Below are positions 17,972 to 26,333 of a stretch of 64,000 nt of DNA, piece by piece (the stretch's first letter is position 1; each line of letters begins with the position of its first letter). A program made the translations under genes and the position numbers. Under the pieces are notes generated by a model that saw nothing but the letters and a program-made list of their open reading frames with translations, was not told where the DNA came from and ran no database searches. The stretch covers positions 4,774,001 through 4,838,000 of the forward strand of contig NZ_CP037952.1 in assembly GCF_004358345.1 (NCBI RefSeq), given 5' to 3'. This DNA comes from Parashewanella spongiae (GTDB taxonomy: Bacteria > Pseudomonadota > Gammaproteobacteria > Enterobacterales > Shewanellaceae).

Positions 17972-18119
17972 TATAGAATCGTTTAAAGTGAGCAACATAG
18001 CTTTATAAAATCACTTAATCTGAGCAACTAATTTGATAAAAGCAATTAATGTGAGCAAGCTGGTTTTTATAAAGTCATTTATTGTGAGCAGAAAATGACG
18101 GATAAATGCGAGCAACTAC
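17972..18119. repeat. Five degenerate repeats resembling a transposon end
   Basis: Five copies of a roughly 25-base motif (pattern TATAAAnTCANTTAATGTGAGCAA) at a spacing of 30-34 bases start at 17972, 18004, 18034, 18068 and about 18097. Read on the minus strand they begin TGTAGTTGCTCGCATTTAT right after the PPR stop codon. Multiple repeats with a TG terminus are known at the ends of IS21-family and Tn7/Mu-type transposons. No transposase of these kinds is in the window, so this is an orphan end, or alternatively a set of protein-binding sites. Confidence 0.6.
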
Positions 18120-18121
18120 AG

Positions 18122-21100
18122 TTAATGGGCAGACTTGCTCAATACTATCATTCCTGAGTTGAATTCATCCTCGATAAACTCAAGTCCAAATTCATCTTTG
18201 AGAAAACTTATCATTCCATTTTTTAACGTATTATTGCCATGGTATCCAGTTATGATCGATGTTATCTTGGGTTCATTGTTTTGTTTGTGGTAACAAAATA
18301 ATAGTTTTGCGAAAGCTAATGGAACACCTTGAATATGTGTACCATCACCTGAATGTCCTTCGAAGATTTTATCCATATGCAAATCGATACAATGATTCAT
18401 TAAGCCAACATTTTTTTTATATATTCCTTGTGTTATCCCTTTATCAATCATGCTTGCGAAATTATCTTTTTCAAGCGGCGCAAGTTGAGCATGTATTTGT
18501 GAAAAAGTACTCATGTTACATTTGTTCATTATTTTTTCTAAATACCATATTCCAGTGTCTAATTCCTTTGCCTTAATACATACTTTAATAAAGGCATTGT
18601 AAATGGCAACATCAGGCTTGATGCCCCATTGTTGCATTAAGCTGACTGTCGCTGTAGCCGTATCGCCATCGCCCAACACCAATGATTTGGCTTCTGTATA
18701 ACGCCCCGCTTCAGCGCAGGCCGTCAGCAGATTCAGGCAGGTGATTGAATCTGCCTTTAGTGGTAGATGAGGTGCCATCACAGGCTCGTCACCACACACC
18801 AGTTGCCAAGCACTATCAAACTGGCCCGATTTAGCGCACACCGTGATAAAGGCACTGTAAATGGCAACATCAGGCTCGATGCCCCATTGTTGCATTAAGC
18901 TGGCTGTAGCTGTATTGCTATCGCCCAACACCAATGATTTGGCTTCGGCATAACGCCCCGTTTCAGCGCAGGCAGCCAGCAAATTCATGCAGGTGATTGA
19001 ATTTACCTTTAGTGGTAGATGAGGTGCCATCACGGACTTATCACCACACACCAGTTGCCAAGCACTATCAAACTGGCCAGTTTTAGCACATACCGTGATA
19101 AAGGCGCTGTAAATGGCACCATTAGGTTTGATGCCCCATTGTTGCATTAAGCTGGCTGTAGCTGTATCGCCATCGGCATCGCCAAACACCAATGACTTGG
19201 CTTCGGCATAACGCCCCGTTTCAGCGCTGGCCGTCAGCAAATTCATGCAGGTGATTGAATCTGCCTTTAGTGGTAGATGAGGTGCCATCACGGGCTTATC
19301 ACCACACACCAGTTGCCAAGCACTATCAAACTGGCTAGTTTTAGCGCATACCGTGATAAAGGCGCTGTAAATGGCAACATTAGGCTTGATGCCCCATTGC
19401 TGCATTAAGCTAGCTGTAGCAGTAGCTGTATCGCCATCGCCCAACACCAATGATTTGGCTTCGGCAAAACGTCCCGCTTCAGCGCAGGCCGTCAGTAGAT
19501 TCAGGCAGGTGATTGAATCTGCCTTTAGTGGTAGATGAGGTGCCATCACGGGCTTATCACCACACACCAGTTGCCAAGCACTATCAAACTGGCCCGTTCT
19601 AGCGCATACCGTGATAAAGGCATTGTAAATGGCAACATCAGGCTTGATACCCCATTGTTGCATTAAGCTGGCTGTAGCTGTAACTGTATCACCCAACACC
19701 AATGATTTGGCTTCTGCATAACGCCCCGCTTCAGCGCAGGAAGCCAGCAAATTCATGCAGGTGATTTGATTGGCTTTTAAAGGTAAACGGAGTGCCATCA
19801 CGGGCTTATCACCACACACCAGTTGCCAAGCACTCTCAAACTGGCCCGTTTTAGCACATACCGTGATAAAGGCATTGTAAATGGCAACATCAGGCTTGAT
19901 GCCCCATTGCTGCATTAAGCTGGCTGTAACTGTAGTTGTATCACCCAACACCAATGACTTGGCTTCTGCATAACGCTCCATTTCAGCGCAGGCAGCCAGC
20001 AAATTCATGCAGGTGATTGAATCTACCTTTAACGGTAGGTGAGGTGCCATCACGGACTTATCACCACACAGCAGTTGCCAAGCACTATCAAACTGGCTAG
20101 TTTTAGTGCATACCGTGATAAAGGCACTGTAAATGGCAACATTAGGCTTGATGTCCCATTGCTGCATTAAACTGGCTGTATCACCATCGCCCAACACCAA
20201 TAATTTGGCTTCTGCATAACGCCCCGTTTCAGCGCAGGTCGTCAGCAAATTCATGCAGGTGATTTGATTGGATTTTAATGGCAAATGAGGTGCCATCACG
20301 GGCTTATCACCACACACCAGTTGCCAAGCACTATCAAACTGGCCCGTTTTAGCGCATACCGTGATAAAGGCATTGTAAATGGCAACATTAGGCTTGATGC
20401 CCCATTGTTTCATTAAGCTGGCTGTAGCTGTAACTGTTGCTGTATCGCCCAACACCAATGATTTAGCTTCTGTAAAACGCTCCATTTCAGCGCAGGCCGT
20501 CAGCAAATTCATGCAGGTGATTGAATCTGCCTTTAGTGGTAGTTGAGGTGCCATCAATGGGTTATCACCAAGCACCAGTTGCCAAGCACTATCAAACTGG
20601 CCAGTTTTAGCGCATACCGTGATAAAAGCATTGTAAATGGCAACATTAGGCTTAATGCCCCATTGTTGCATTAAGCTGGCTGTAACTGCATCGCCCAACA
20701 CCAATGATTTGGCTTCGGCATAACGCCCCGTTTCAGCGCAGACCGTCAGCAAGTTCATGCAGGTAATTTGATTGGCCTTTAATGACAAATTAGGTGACAT
20801 CACGGGCTTATTACCACACACCAGTTGCCAAGCACTATCAAACCTGCCAGTTTTAGCGCATACCGTGATAAAGGAGCTGTAAACGGCAACATCAGGCTTG
20901 ATGCCCCATTGTTGCATTAAGCTGGCTGTATCGCCATCGCACAACACCAATGATTTGGCTTCTGTATAACGCTCCATTTCAGCGCAGGCCGTCAGCAAAT
21001 TCATGCAAGTGATTGTATCTGCCTTTAGTAGCAAATGAGGTGCCATCACGGGCTTATTACCACACACCAGTTGCCAAGCACTATCAAATTGGCCCGTTTT

Positions 21101-22174
21101 AGCGCATACCGTGATAAAGGCATTGTAAATGGCAACATTAGGCTTGATGCCCCATTGTTGCATTAAGCTGGCTGTAGCTGTATCGCCATCGCCCAACACC
21201 AATGATTTAGCTTCTGCATAACGCTTCATTTCAGCGCAGGCCGTCAGCAAGTTCATGCAGGTAATTTGATTGGCTTTTAATGACAAGTGAGGTGCCATCA
21301 CAGGCTTATCACCACGCACCAGTCGCCAAGCACTGTCAAACTGGCCGGTTTTAGCGCATACCGTGATAAAGGCATTGTAAATAGCAATATTAGGCTTGAT
21401 GCCCCATTTTTGCATTAAGCTAGCTTCAGCGGCATTGCCTAGCACCAATCTTTTGCCATCTGAAAAATTTAGATTCAACTTAATTAATTTCAGTAATAGT
21501 ATGCATGTTTTCGATTCATAGGACGATTTAAATCGTGTTATGTCACTAAAAACACCGTCGAAATCAGATGAGTGGCTGTTAGGAAAATCGGCGGCTTTGT
21601 GTAACAGTTTATGGATTAATCTTATATCCCATGATGTTTCCATGACCCGTTTGTCGTTTTTTAGGGTGTGAATGATTTCAATAAGCTGCGAAAGTTTAGT
21701 GCAACCACCAATTAATGCATTTAAATCAATACCCAGTTTATTTTTGCTTTTCTGTCTAAGTTTCCAAGAGTGAATAAGCGCACTGGTCTGAGTAAAAAAG
21801 GGATCAGGGGAGGAAGGTGATTGCTGTATTTGCTTGGTATATCGAGTGCTCGATTTTGGAATAATGGAGCGAGATTCAGTTGCAAAGCGTCGGTAAGGAT
21901 TACTTGACTTCTTACAATAATGAGCCTCTTGTGTACGAGAGTTAAAGCAAGTCGACGATGATTTATTGTTGAAAAAATCATACAGCTTTTGTCTATCGAT
22001 TTTGCTTAATCTTTGATAACCCTGTTGTAACTCTTCATTATCATCAAACCTTGAAACCTCAAAGTTAAGATAGGATACGGCTTCGCTTGGGTATTCTTGG
22101 AGACTTTTGAGCATGAATCTATATATTGATTGTTGCTCAGCAGGTGTGCGCACTGTCGCCATCACATTACTCAA
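18122..22174 (-). CDS. Pentatricopeptide repeat protein with C-terminal SMR domain
   Basis: A 1,350-residue protein without signal peptide or membrane segment. Residues 1-220 are a charged N-terminal region with PPR-like helices (about 146-200). A degenerate motif (about 220-262) is followed by 11 units of about 84 residues (263-1188), each made of two PPR motifs. Motif A (about 40 residues) begins VAIYNAFITVCAKTGQFDSA. Motif B (41-46 residues) begins SITCMNLLTACAE and ends WGIKP-N/D. A partial A motif follows at 1189. Both fit the PPR consensus VTYNTLIDGLCKxGRLDEA better than TPR. The last 91 residues look like an SMR domain: IDLH (1263-1266) in place of LDxH, TGYHG (1309-1313) near the TGxG position, and an NSGMIVL end. 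Plant PPR-SMR proteins bind and sometimes cut organellar RNA. Here the likely role is sequence-specific RNA binding and cleavage; the target, and whether the protein is exported by the T3SS, are unknown. Confidence 0.85.
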   Translation of the reverse strand: MSNVMATVRTPAEQQSIYRFMLKSLQEYPSEAVSYLNFEVSRFDDNEELQQGYQRLSKIDRQKLYDFFNNKSSSTCFNSRTQEAHYCKKSSNPYRRFATESRSIIPKSSTRYTKQIQQSPSSPDPFFTQTSALIHSWKLRQKSKNKLGIDLNALIGGCTKLSQLIEIIHTLKNDKRVMETSWDIRLIHKLLHKAADFPNSHSSDFDGVFSDITRFKSSYESKTCILLLKLIKLNLNFSDGKRLVLGNAAEASLMQKWGIKPNIAIYNAFITVCAKTGQFDSAWRLVRGDKPVMAPHLSLKANQITCMNLLTACAEMKRYAEAKSLVLGDGDTATASLMQQWGIKPNVAIYNAFITVCAKTGQFDSAWQLVCGNKPVMAPHLLLKADTITCMNLLTACAEMERYTEAKSLVLCDGDTASLMQQWGIKPDVAVYSSFITVCAKTGRFDSAWQLVCGNKPVMSPNLSLKANQITCMNLLTVCAETGRYAEAKSLVLGDAVTASLMQQWGIKPNVAIYNAFITVCAKTGQFDSAWQLVLGDNPLMAPQLPLKADSITCMNLLTACAEMERFTEAKSLVLGDTATVTATASLMKQWGIKPNVAIYNAFITVCAKTGQFDSAWQLVCGDKPVMAPHLPLKSNQITCMNLLTTCAETGRYAEAKLLVLGDGDTASLMQQWDIKPNVAIYSAFITVCTKTSQFDSAWQLLCGDKSVMAPHLPLKVDSITCMNLLAACAEMERYAEAKSLVLGDTTTVTASLMQQWGIKPDVAIYNAFITVCAKTGQFESAWQLVCGDKPVMALRLPLKANQITCMNLLASCAEAGRYAEAKSLVLGDTVTATASLMQQWGIKPDVAIYNAFITVCARTGQFDSAWQLVCGDKPVMAPHLPLKADSITCLNLLTACAEAGRFAEAKSLVLGDGDTATATASLMQQWGIKPNVAIYSAFITVCAKTSQFDSAWQLVCGDKPVMAPHLPLKADSITCMNLLTASAETGRYAEAKSLVFGDADGDTATASLMQQWGIKPNGAIYSAFITVCAKTGQFDSAWQLVCGDKSVMAPHLPLKVNSITCMNLLAACAETGRYAEAKSLVLGDSNTATASLMQQWGIEPDVAIYSAFITVCAKSGQFDSAWQLVCGDEPVMAPHLPLKADSITCLNLLTACAEAGRYTEAKSLVLGDGDTATATVSLMQQWGIKPDVAIYNAFIKVCIKAKELDTGIWYLEKIMNKCNMSTFSQIHAQLAPLEKDNFASMIDKGITQGIYKKNVGLMNHCIDLHMDKIFEGHSGDGTHIQGVPLAFAKLLFCYHKQNNEPKITSIITGYHGNNTLKNGMISFLKDEFGLEFIEDEFNSGMIVLSKSAH
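18611..21388 (-). repeat. Tandem DNA repeat array coding the PPR units (11 x ~252 bp)
   Basis: The PPR region is an in-frame tandem array of 11 units of 240-270 bp, nearly identical at the DNA level. Length differences fall almost entirely in the linker that codes for GDxDTATA, where GCTGTA/GCTACA-type six-base repeats have expanded or shrunk. Units 1-8 strictly alternate between a KAN-QITC and a KAD-S/TITC form, so the array probably grew in two-unit blocks of about 0.5 kb. Such an array should be prone to recombination and to assembly error. Confidence 0.92.
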
Positions 22175-22456
22175 TAAGTGAGTGAATTAACAAGCTAAGA
22201 AATAACGCACTGAAATGATAAATACAAAATTATTCAGCTTTAAGGCATTCTATAAATGTATAACAGAAAATTATCCACTGCACAGAGGAGCCTTTTGGTA
22301 GCTCATAGTTGTATCTCAGACTCAAACAAAAAATAATGGAATTGTGCGTAAATTGGTTTTGCCCCTCCCTTGCTAACTTGGTCAGCTGGCGCATTTCTGT
22401 CCAGAAAAAATTTAAGTAACGAAACGCTGAAAACCCAAAAACACAGTATACGACGT
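22175..22456. other. Spacer upstream of the PPR gene
   Basis: About 280 AT-rich bases between the PPR start and the end of the next gene. Only short frames without family resemblance are present. The promoter of the PPR gene should lie here, but I cannot pick out convincing -35/-10 boxes, and no mobile element ends are visible. Confidence 0.4.
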
Positions 22457-23842
22457 TCACAACTGAGCAATAAAATCCGGAATCGTCGCTTCACTGATAT
22501 CGACAATACTTTTTCGATTTAGGGTGATCTTATATCTCGCATAACGCTTTTCTTGTTCACCATCTCGCACACATATAATGAGATCGATTTGATATCGCCG
22601 CTCGACAGGATGTCCGCTTACATGGCCTTCATGCTCGCTGTATACTCTGGCTTTCCCGCGTTGTAAGTGGCTTATAAATGGGATCAAACTGAACTGAACT
22701 TGCTCTCGCAAATGAGAATAACCTACCGGAAACTGCTCATTGTACATTTGAGTGTTTATTCGGTAATGCAATAATTTCGACTCAATATTATTTTGGCTAC
22801 TTCTTCTTGAAAGTGTCGCACTTATGGCTTCTGAAATGTCTTTAGAACGCAGATATTCAAGCCATATAAATTGCTTTGCAATAATGCCCTTAGTGTTAGT
22901 GTCAATCAATGTTCGACTCCATTTTGGGCGACCTCGGCGTACCACTCGTAACAGTGTATTCCTTACGTCATTTAAAAATACATCACGTAAACCGTAGATG
23001 ACCGCCATCACCAACACTAGCATCAAAGTCACATTGCTGAATTCAGCTTTTGCATAAAGTACCATGGCCGTTATCAACATCATCACAAGTGCCATCGAGA
23101 TCCCTGATGTAAGCTTTTTAACTCCGCCTCCAAGTGGTTTGAGACATTCCTTTAACACCACACCTTGCTGCAGTAAACGCGCTGTCAACAGCATTTTATT
23201 TGAAATACGATTTGGATCGGCTAAGGTTTGTTTGGCGTTATATTTACGGTTCATTCTATGCGCGTTTTCATCACGACATAACTGCAATACTTGGTCACTC
23301 AAAACACTCTCTGATGCGTCATTTTGTGTTTTTTCGAGAAGTTTTAGCAACTGCTGCTCGCACAACCAAGAAAGGTAATTATCCGCATTATTAAAGTAGG
23401 TCTGACGGCGTTTATCATCGGGCTCATTATTACGAAATTGCATCAGTAATAACCTCACCTGCTGGCATAATTTTTCGGTTTCATTTTCAAAAAGTGTTGT
23501 GTCATTACTATGATGGATCAGTTGATTAACGTCATTTTCCACCGCGATACCTAGTTGATAGACGAACAGGTTTAAATGCAGTCGAAACTGCTCGACACTA
23601 TGTTGGTTAAATTGAGTAAAACCTTGTTGAACATTAGGAAGATGCAAACCATCGGCGTAATAAAATCGCCGTCCAATAATCGCGCTATAAAAATACTGCT
23701 CTTCGTCTAACGTTTCTGAGCTGATGCCCATTTCTTTCGGAAGGGAAAAAAACAACTCCAATTGCCGATATTGTCCGCGGGTAAATTTTTGATCGATACC
23801 AATTGCCAATGAATCCAGTTTCGTCAATTGAACTATCGGCAT
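22457..23842 (-). CDS. Conserved-looking membrane protein of unknown function (461 aa)
   Basis: Not a family I can name. Residues 1-245 are soluble and helical, with charged stretches. Two membrane segments lie close together at about 255-275 and 280-298 (ISMALVMMLITAMVLYAKA and VTLMLVLVMAVIYGL). The cytoplasmic C-terminal part (about 300-461) ends in beta-rich segments. It has core-like base composition and lies at the right border of the mobile island. The genes that follow (M50 peptidase, rsmC) have the same orientation but are 137 bases away. Confidence 0.65.
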   Translation of the reverse strand: MPIVQLTKLDSLAIGIDQKFTRGQYRQLELFFSLPKEMGISSETLDEEQYFYSAIIGRRFYYADGLHLPNVQQGFTQFNQHSVEQFRLHLNLFVYQLGIAVENDVNQLIHHSNDTTLFENETEKLCQQVRLLLMQFRNNEPDDKRRQTYFNNADNYLSWLCEQQLLKLLEKTQNDASESVLSDQVLQLCRDENAHRMNRKYNAKQTLADPNRISNKMLLTARLLQQGVVLKECLKPLGGGVKKLTSGISMALVMMLITAMVLYAKAEFSNVTLMLVLVMAVIYGLRDVFLNDVRNTLLRVVRRGRPKWSRTLIDTNTKGIIAKQFIWLEYLRSKDISEAISATLSRRSSQNNIESKLLHYRINTQMYNEQFPVGYSHLREQVQFSLIPFISHLQRGKARVYSEHEGHVSGHPVERRYQIDLIICVRDGEQEKRYARYKITLNRKSIVDISEATIPDFIAQL

Positions 23843-23979
23843 GTATGGCTTCCATCATTTAGGCAGATAGTCCAAGTCTAGTGCCAGAATTTAGCGCATT
23901 CAAATTATCGGAAGGACAGTGATGCAACATCACCAAAAAGCGACGTTTTGGCAACAACCAAAACATCACTTGTGAAGAC

Positions 23980-25101
23980 TTAACTTTGTAGGATTTTTAA
24001 TGGCAGTGATAATAGCTGATCGCCACTGTCAGCGGTTAACCAAATGATCCCCATAAAGCCAGCAACGGTTAGAGCGTACCATACAGCAGAAAATAACTGC
24101 CAGTATTTATCCAACGGCAGTAAATGGCTTTGATGGCGTGCACGCCATTCAAGGACAATTTCAATAGATCCGATGGCAAGCAAAAAGCCGAATAAAGTAA
24201 AGCCAAACATATAGCAGATGACAACACCCAACACTGCACCAGCGATACAAATCGATAATCCGACTGAACTGTTCATCGAAAAGCTAATACTTTTAATAAT
24301 ATGTCCGCCATCAAGCGGTAAAATCGGCAACATATTAAAGAGGTTAAGCAACGCACTTAACGAGGCCAGCGCCGCGAAAAAGACATTATCGGTGAGCCAA
24401 TAGCCCATTAGGCATGCCAATGACATAAACAAACCAAATGTAGGCCCCATAATGGATATCATTACATCTTGCCAGCGTGTATTAATTTTTTCGTCTGTCA
24501 GCGCCATGCCGCCCATGAATGGGATTAAATAAAAGCCTTTTGTTTTCATGCCAAAATACTTCATGGCACGAACATGTCCGTATTCATGCACCACCAAGCA
24601 GGCAATTAACGCTAACGCAAATTGAAAAGAGAATAACCATGAATACGCTGCTAGGCTCGCACCTGCCAACACCACTTTAATGACTTTGGCGCTTTTTAAT
24701 AGCTTGAACCCAAGCGAGGCTAACCCCATTAATCCCGGTTTTCTGACTTCCTTCACTGGCGTGACAGGTTGCTGTTGCTCAATATCTTTAGTGTTTCTCT
24801 TCCCTTCAAGTTGATGTTGACCATCAACCATCAGCTGGTATTTCAAATCAAACGGTTGCCATTTAACATCAATGTTTAATTCAATCGAAATCGTTTTAGC
24901 TTCTTCCTGTTTATTCTCATCTTCGGCCAGCAAAGGAGAAGCCGCGCTCAGTTCAAAATGATGGCTAAATTTGCCTTCATTATTCTCACTGGCAACGTGC
25001 TGCGACACCAGTTGATTATCCCAAAATAATTGTTGCCATCCTGCTAAGGAGGCCTCTAAACGTAATTTTTTCCCTAAGCAATCAATATTCAGCAGTTCCA
25101 T
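23980..25101 (-). CDS. Site-2 protease (M50) family membrane metallopeptidase
   Basis: A multi-pass membrane protein with the zinc motif HEYGH (in VVHEYGHVRAM, about residues 168-178) inside a membrane segment, and the second metal motif LPLDGGHIIKS (about 260-270), where the Asp ligand sits. Such enzymes cut membrane-embedded substrates such as anti-sigma factors. The first 130 residues are a soluble domain with a polar, Glu-rich middle, not the PDZ of RseP. The gene starts directly at the rsmC stop codon (25101/25102), so the two are translated together. The substrate is unknown. Confidence 0.85.
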   Translation of the reverse strand: MELLNIDCLGKKLRLEASLAGWQQLFWDNQLVSQHVASENNEGKFSHHFELSAASPLLAEDENKQEEAKTISIELNIDVKWQPFDLKYQLMVDGQHQLEGKRNTKDIEQQQPVTPVKEVRKPGLMGLASLGFKLLKSAKVIKVVLAGASLAAYSWLFSFQFALALIACLVVHEYGHVRAMKYFGMKTKGFYLIPFMGGMALTDEKINTRWQDVMISIMGPTFGLFMSLACLMGYWLTDNVFFAALASLSALLNLFNMLPILPLDGGHIIKSISFSMNSSVGLSICIAGAVLGVVICYMFGFTLFGFLLAIGSIEIVLEWRARHQSHLLPLDKYWQLFSAVWYALTVAGFMGIIWLTADSGDQLLSLPLKILQS

Positions 25102-26127
25102 TTATTTCACCCGATTTTGGTAAACTTTGTATTTGTTGTTTTCAGCCACTACATTCACAGTGCCAAAATGTTGGTCGATATCATCGGCATAAGGTAAGTG
25201 TCGATTGGCGACAATCTGAAATACGCCATGTTTAAATAATGAATGCGCACTTTCTTTAACGAATTGCTGGGCGATATCTGTTGTTGCAGCTAACCCATCA
25301 TGAAAAGGCGGATTCGAAATAACTCCGTTAAATTCGCCTTGAATTTGTGCGTAACCATCGGAAGCGTATACCTTAGCCTGGAGATTATTGGCTTGTAACG
25401 TCAACTCACAAGATGCCAGCGCCATGGCGTTTATATCAACGCAGTCAATCTCAAGTTCAGGCTGAACTTTTAGCAGTGCCGCAGAAATCACGCCAGCACC
25501 GCAACCAAAATCTAATACACGTCCTGAAAACTCAGCTAGATTTTCTAACAATAGTTTTGTGCCTGCATCTAACTGCTTTTGGCTGAACACTCCAACGCAA
25601 TTACAGATATTAATTTCGCCTTGTGGCGTGGGTAATGAATAAGTAGTCACCCAATCATTGAGATCAAACTTTGGAGCTGGCGCAATCAACTCGGATGCGA
25701 ATAACAAACAATGCCGTGCATTATCAATTTTTACCGGTGTTGAAAAATACTTAGGGAACTGCTTTGAAAACGACTTTATCCCGCCTTTGTTTTCACCAAC
25801 AATAAGTACTTGCCCACCAACATCAAGATACTGAGCCGCCAAGGAAAATAAATATTCAGCTAATGGTTTCGCCTTAGGAAAATAAATAACTACTGTGTCA
25901 AACTTCGTCTGTGTGGGTAACTGATGAGAAAAGTGCAATGTTAGTTTATCATTTGCAAAGGGTTGCAGTTGCAAATGATGATTAAAATCTAACGCCAGTG
26001 CGGTGACATGAGTGGCTGCAGACAATTCACGTCCTAAATGATCTGCTTCGTGGTTTAATAGCAAAACACGCTGATCTGCAATCAATGAGTCGTTGCGTTG
26101 AATAATTTGTGATGGGTTGGTAAGCAC
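25102..26127 (-). CDS. rsmC: 16S rRNA (guanine1207-N2)-methyltransferase
   Basis: Methylates G1207 of 16S rRNA in the assembled 30S subunit. It has two methyltransferase-like halves: an N-terminal degenerate one (residues 1-165) that includes [10 protein letters not shown], and an active C-terminal one with the SAM site [15 protein letters not shown] (about 204-218) and the catalytic NPPFHDG (about 272-278). Length (341) and overall pattern follow E. coli RsmC. The start is GTG at 26127. It heads a probable two-gene operon with the M50 peptidase. Confidence 0.93.
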   Translation of the reverse strand: MLTNPSQIIQRNDSLIADQRVLLLNHEADHLGRELSAATHVTALALDFNHHLQLQPFANDKLTLHFSHQLPTQTKFDTVVIYFPKAKPLAEYLFSLAAQYLDVGGQVLIVGENKGGIKSFSKQFPKYFSTPVKIDNARHCLLFASELIAPAPKFDLNDWVTTYSLPTPQGEINICNCVGVFSQKQLDAGTKLLLENLAEFSGRVLDFGCGAGVISAALLKVQPELEIDCVDINAMALASCELTLQANNLQAKVYASDGYAQIQGEFNGVISNPPFHDGLAATTDIAQQFVKESAHSLFKHGVFQIVANRHLPYADDIDQHFGTVNVVAENNKYKVYQNRVK

Positions 26128-26333
26128 GTTTTGACAGACCTATAATTGATTAGCCTTCTATTATACTCGGATGGGTGAATTGGTAAAATCAGCTTAAGCA
26201 GAATTCGACTCATTGATTTTACATTTAAAGTCCCATCCTCAACGCTAAACTCAGCTTGTCATTGTGTGATTACTTTTCACCATGAGCTTAAACTGCACGA
26301 GTGCCATCCAGATTCAAATACCCAAAATAGCAA

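Noticed and set aside
18611-21388. CRISPR array or TPR protein as explanation of the repeats
   Set aside because: Units of about 252 bp without spacers, continuous coding frame and PPR-type motif positions rule out CRISPR. TPR would need the W-LG-Y-A-P pattern in 34 residues, which is absent.
6807-22456. Prophage
   Set aside because: No integrase, capsid, terminase, tail or lysis gene is present; the mobile content is IS, intron and MITE DNA only.
22230-22506. Two overlapping short minus-strand frames upstream of the PPR gene
   Set aside because: No similarity to known proteins; one overlaps the end of the 461-residue gene and neither has a ribosome site.
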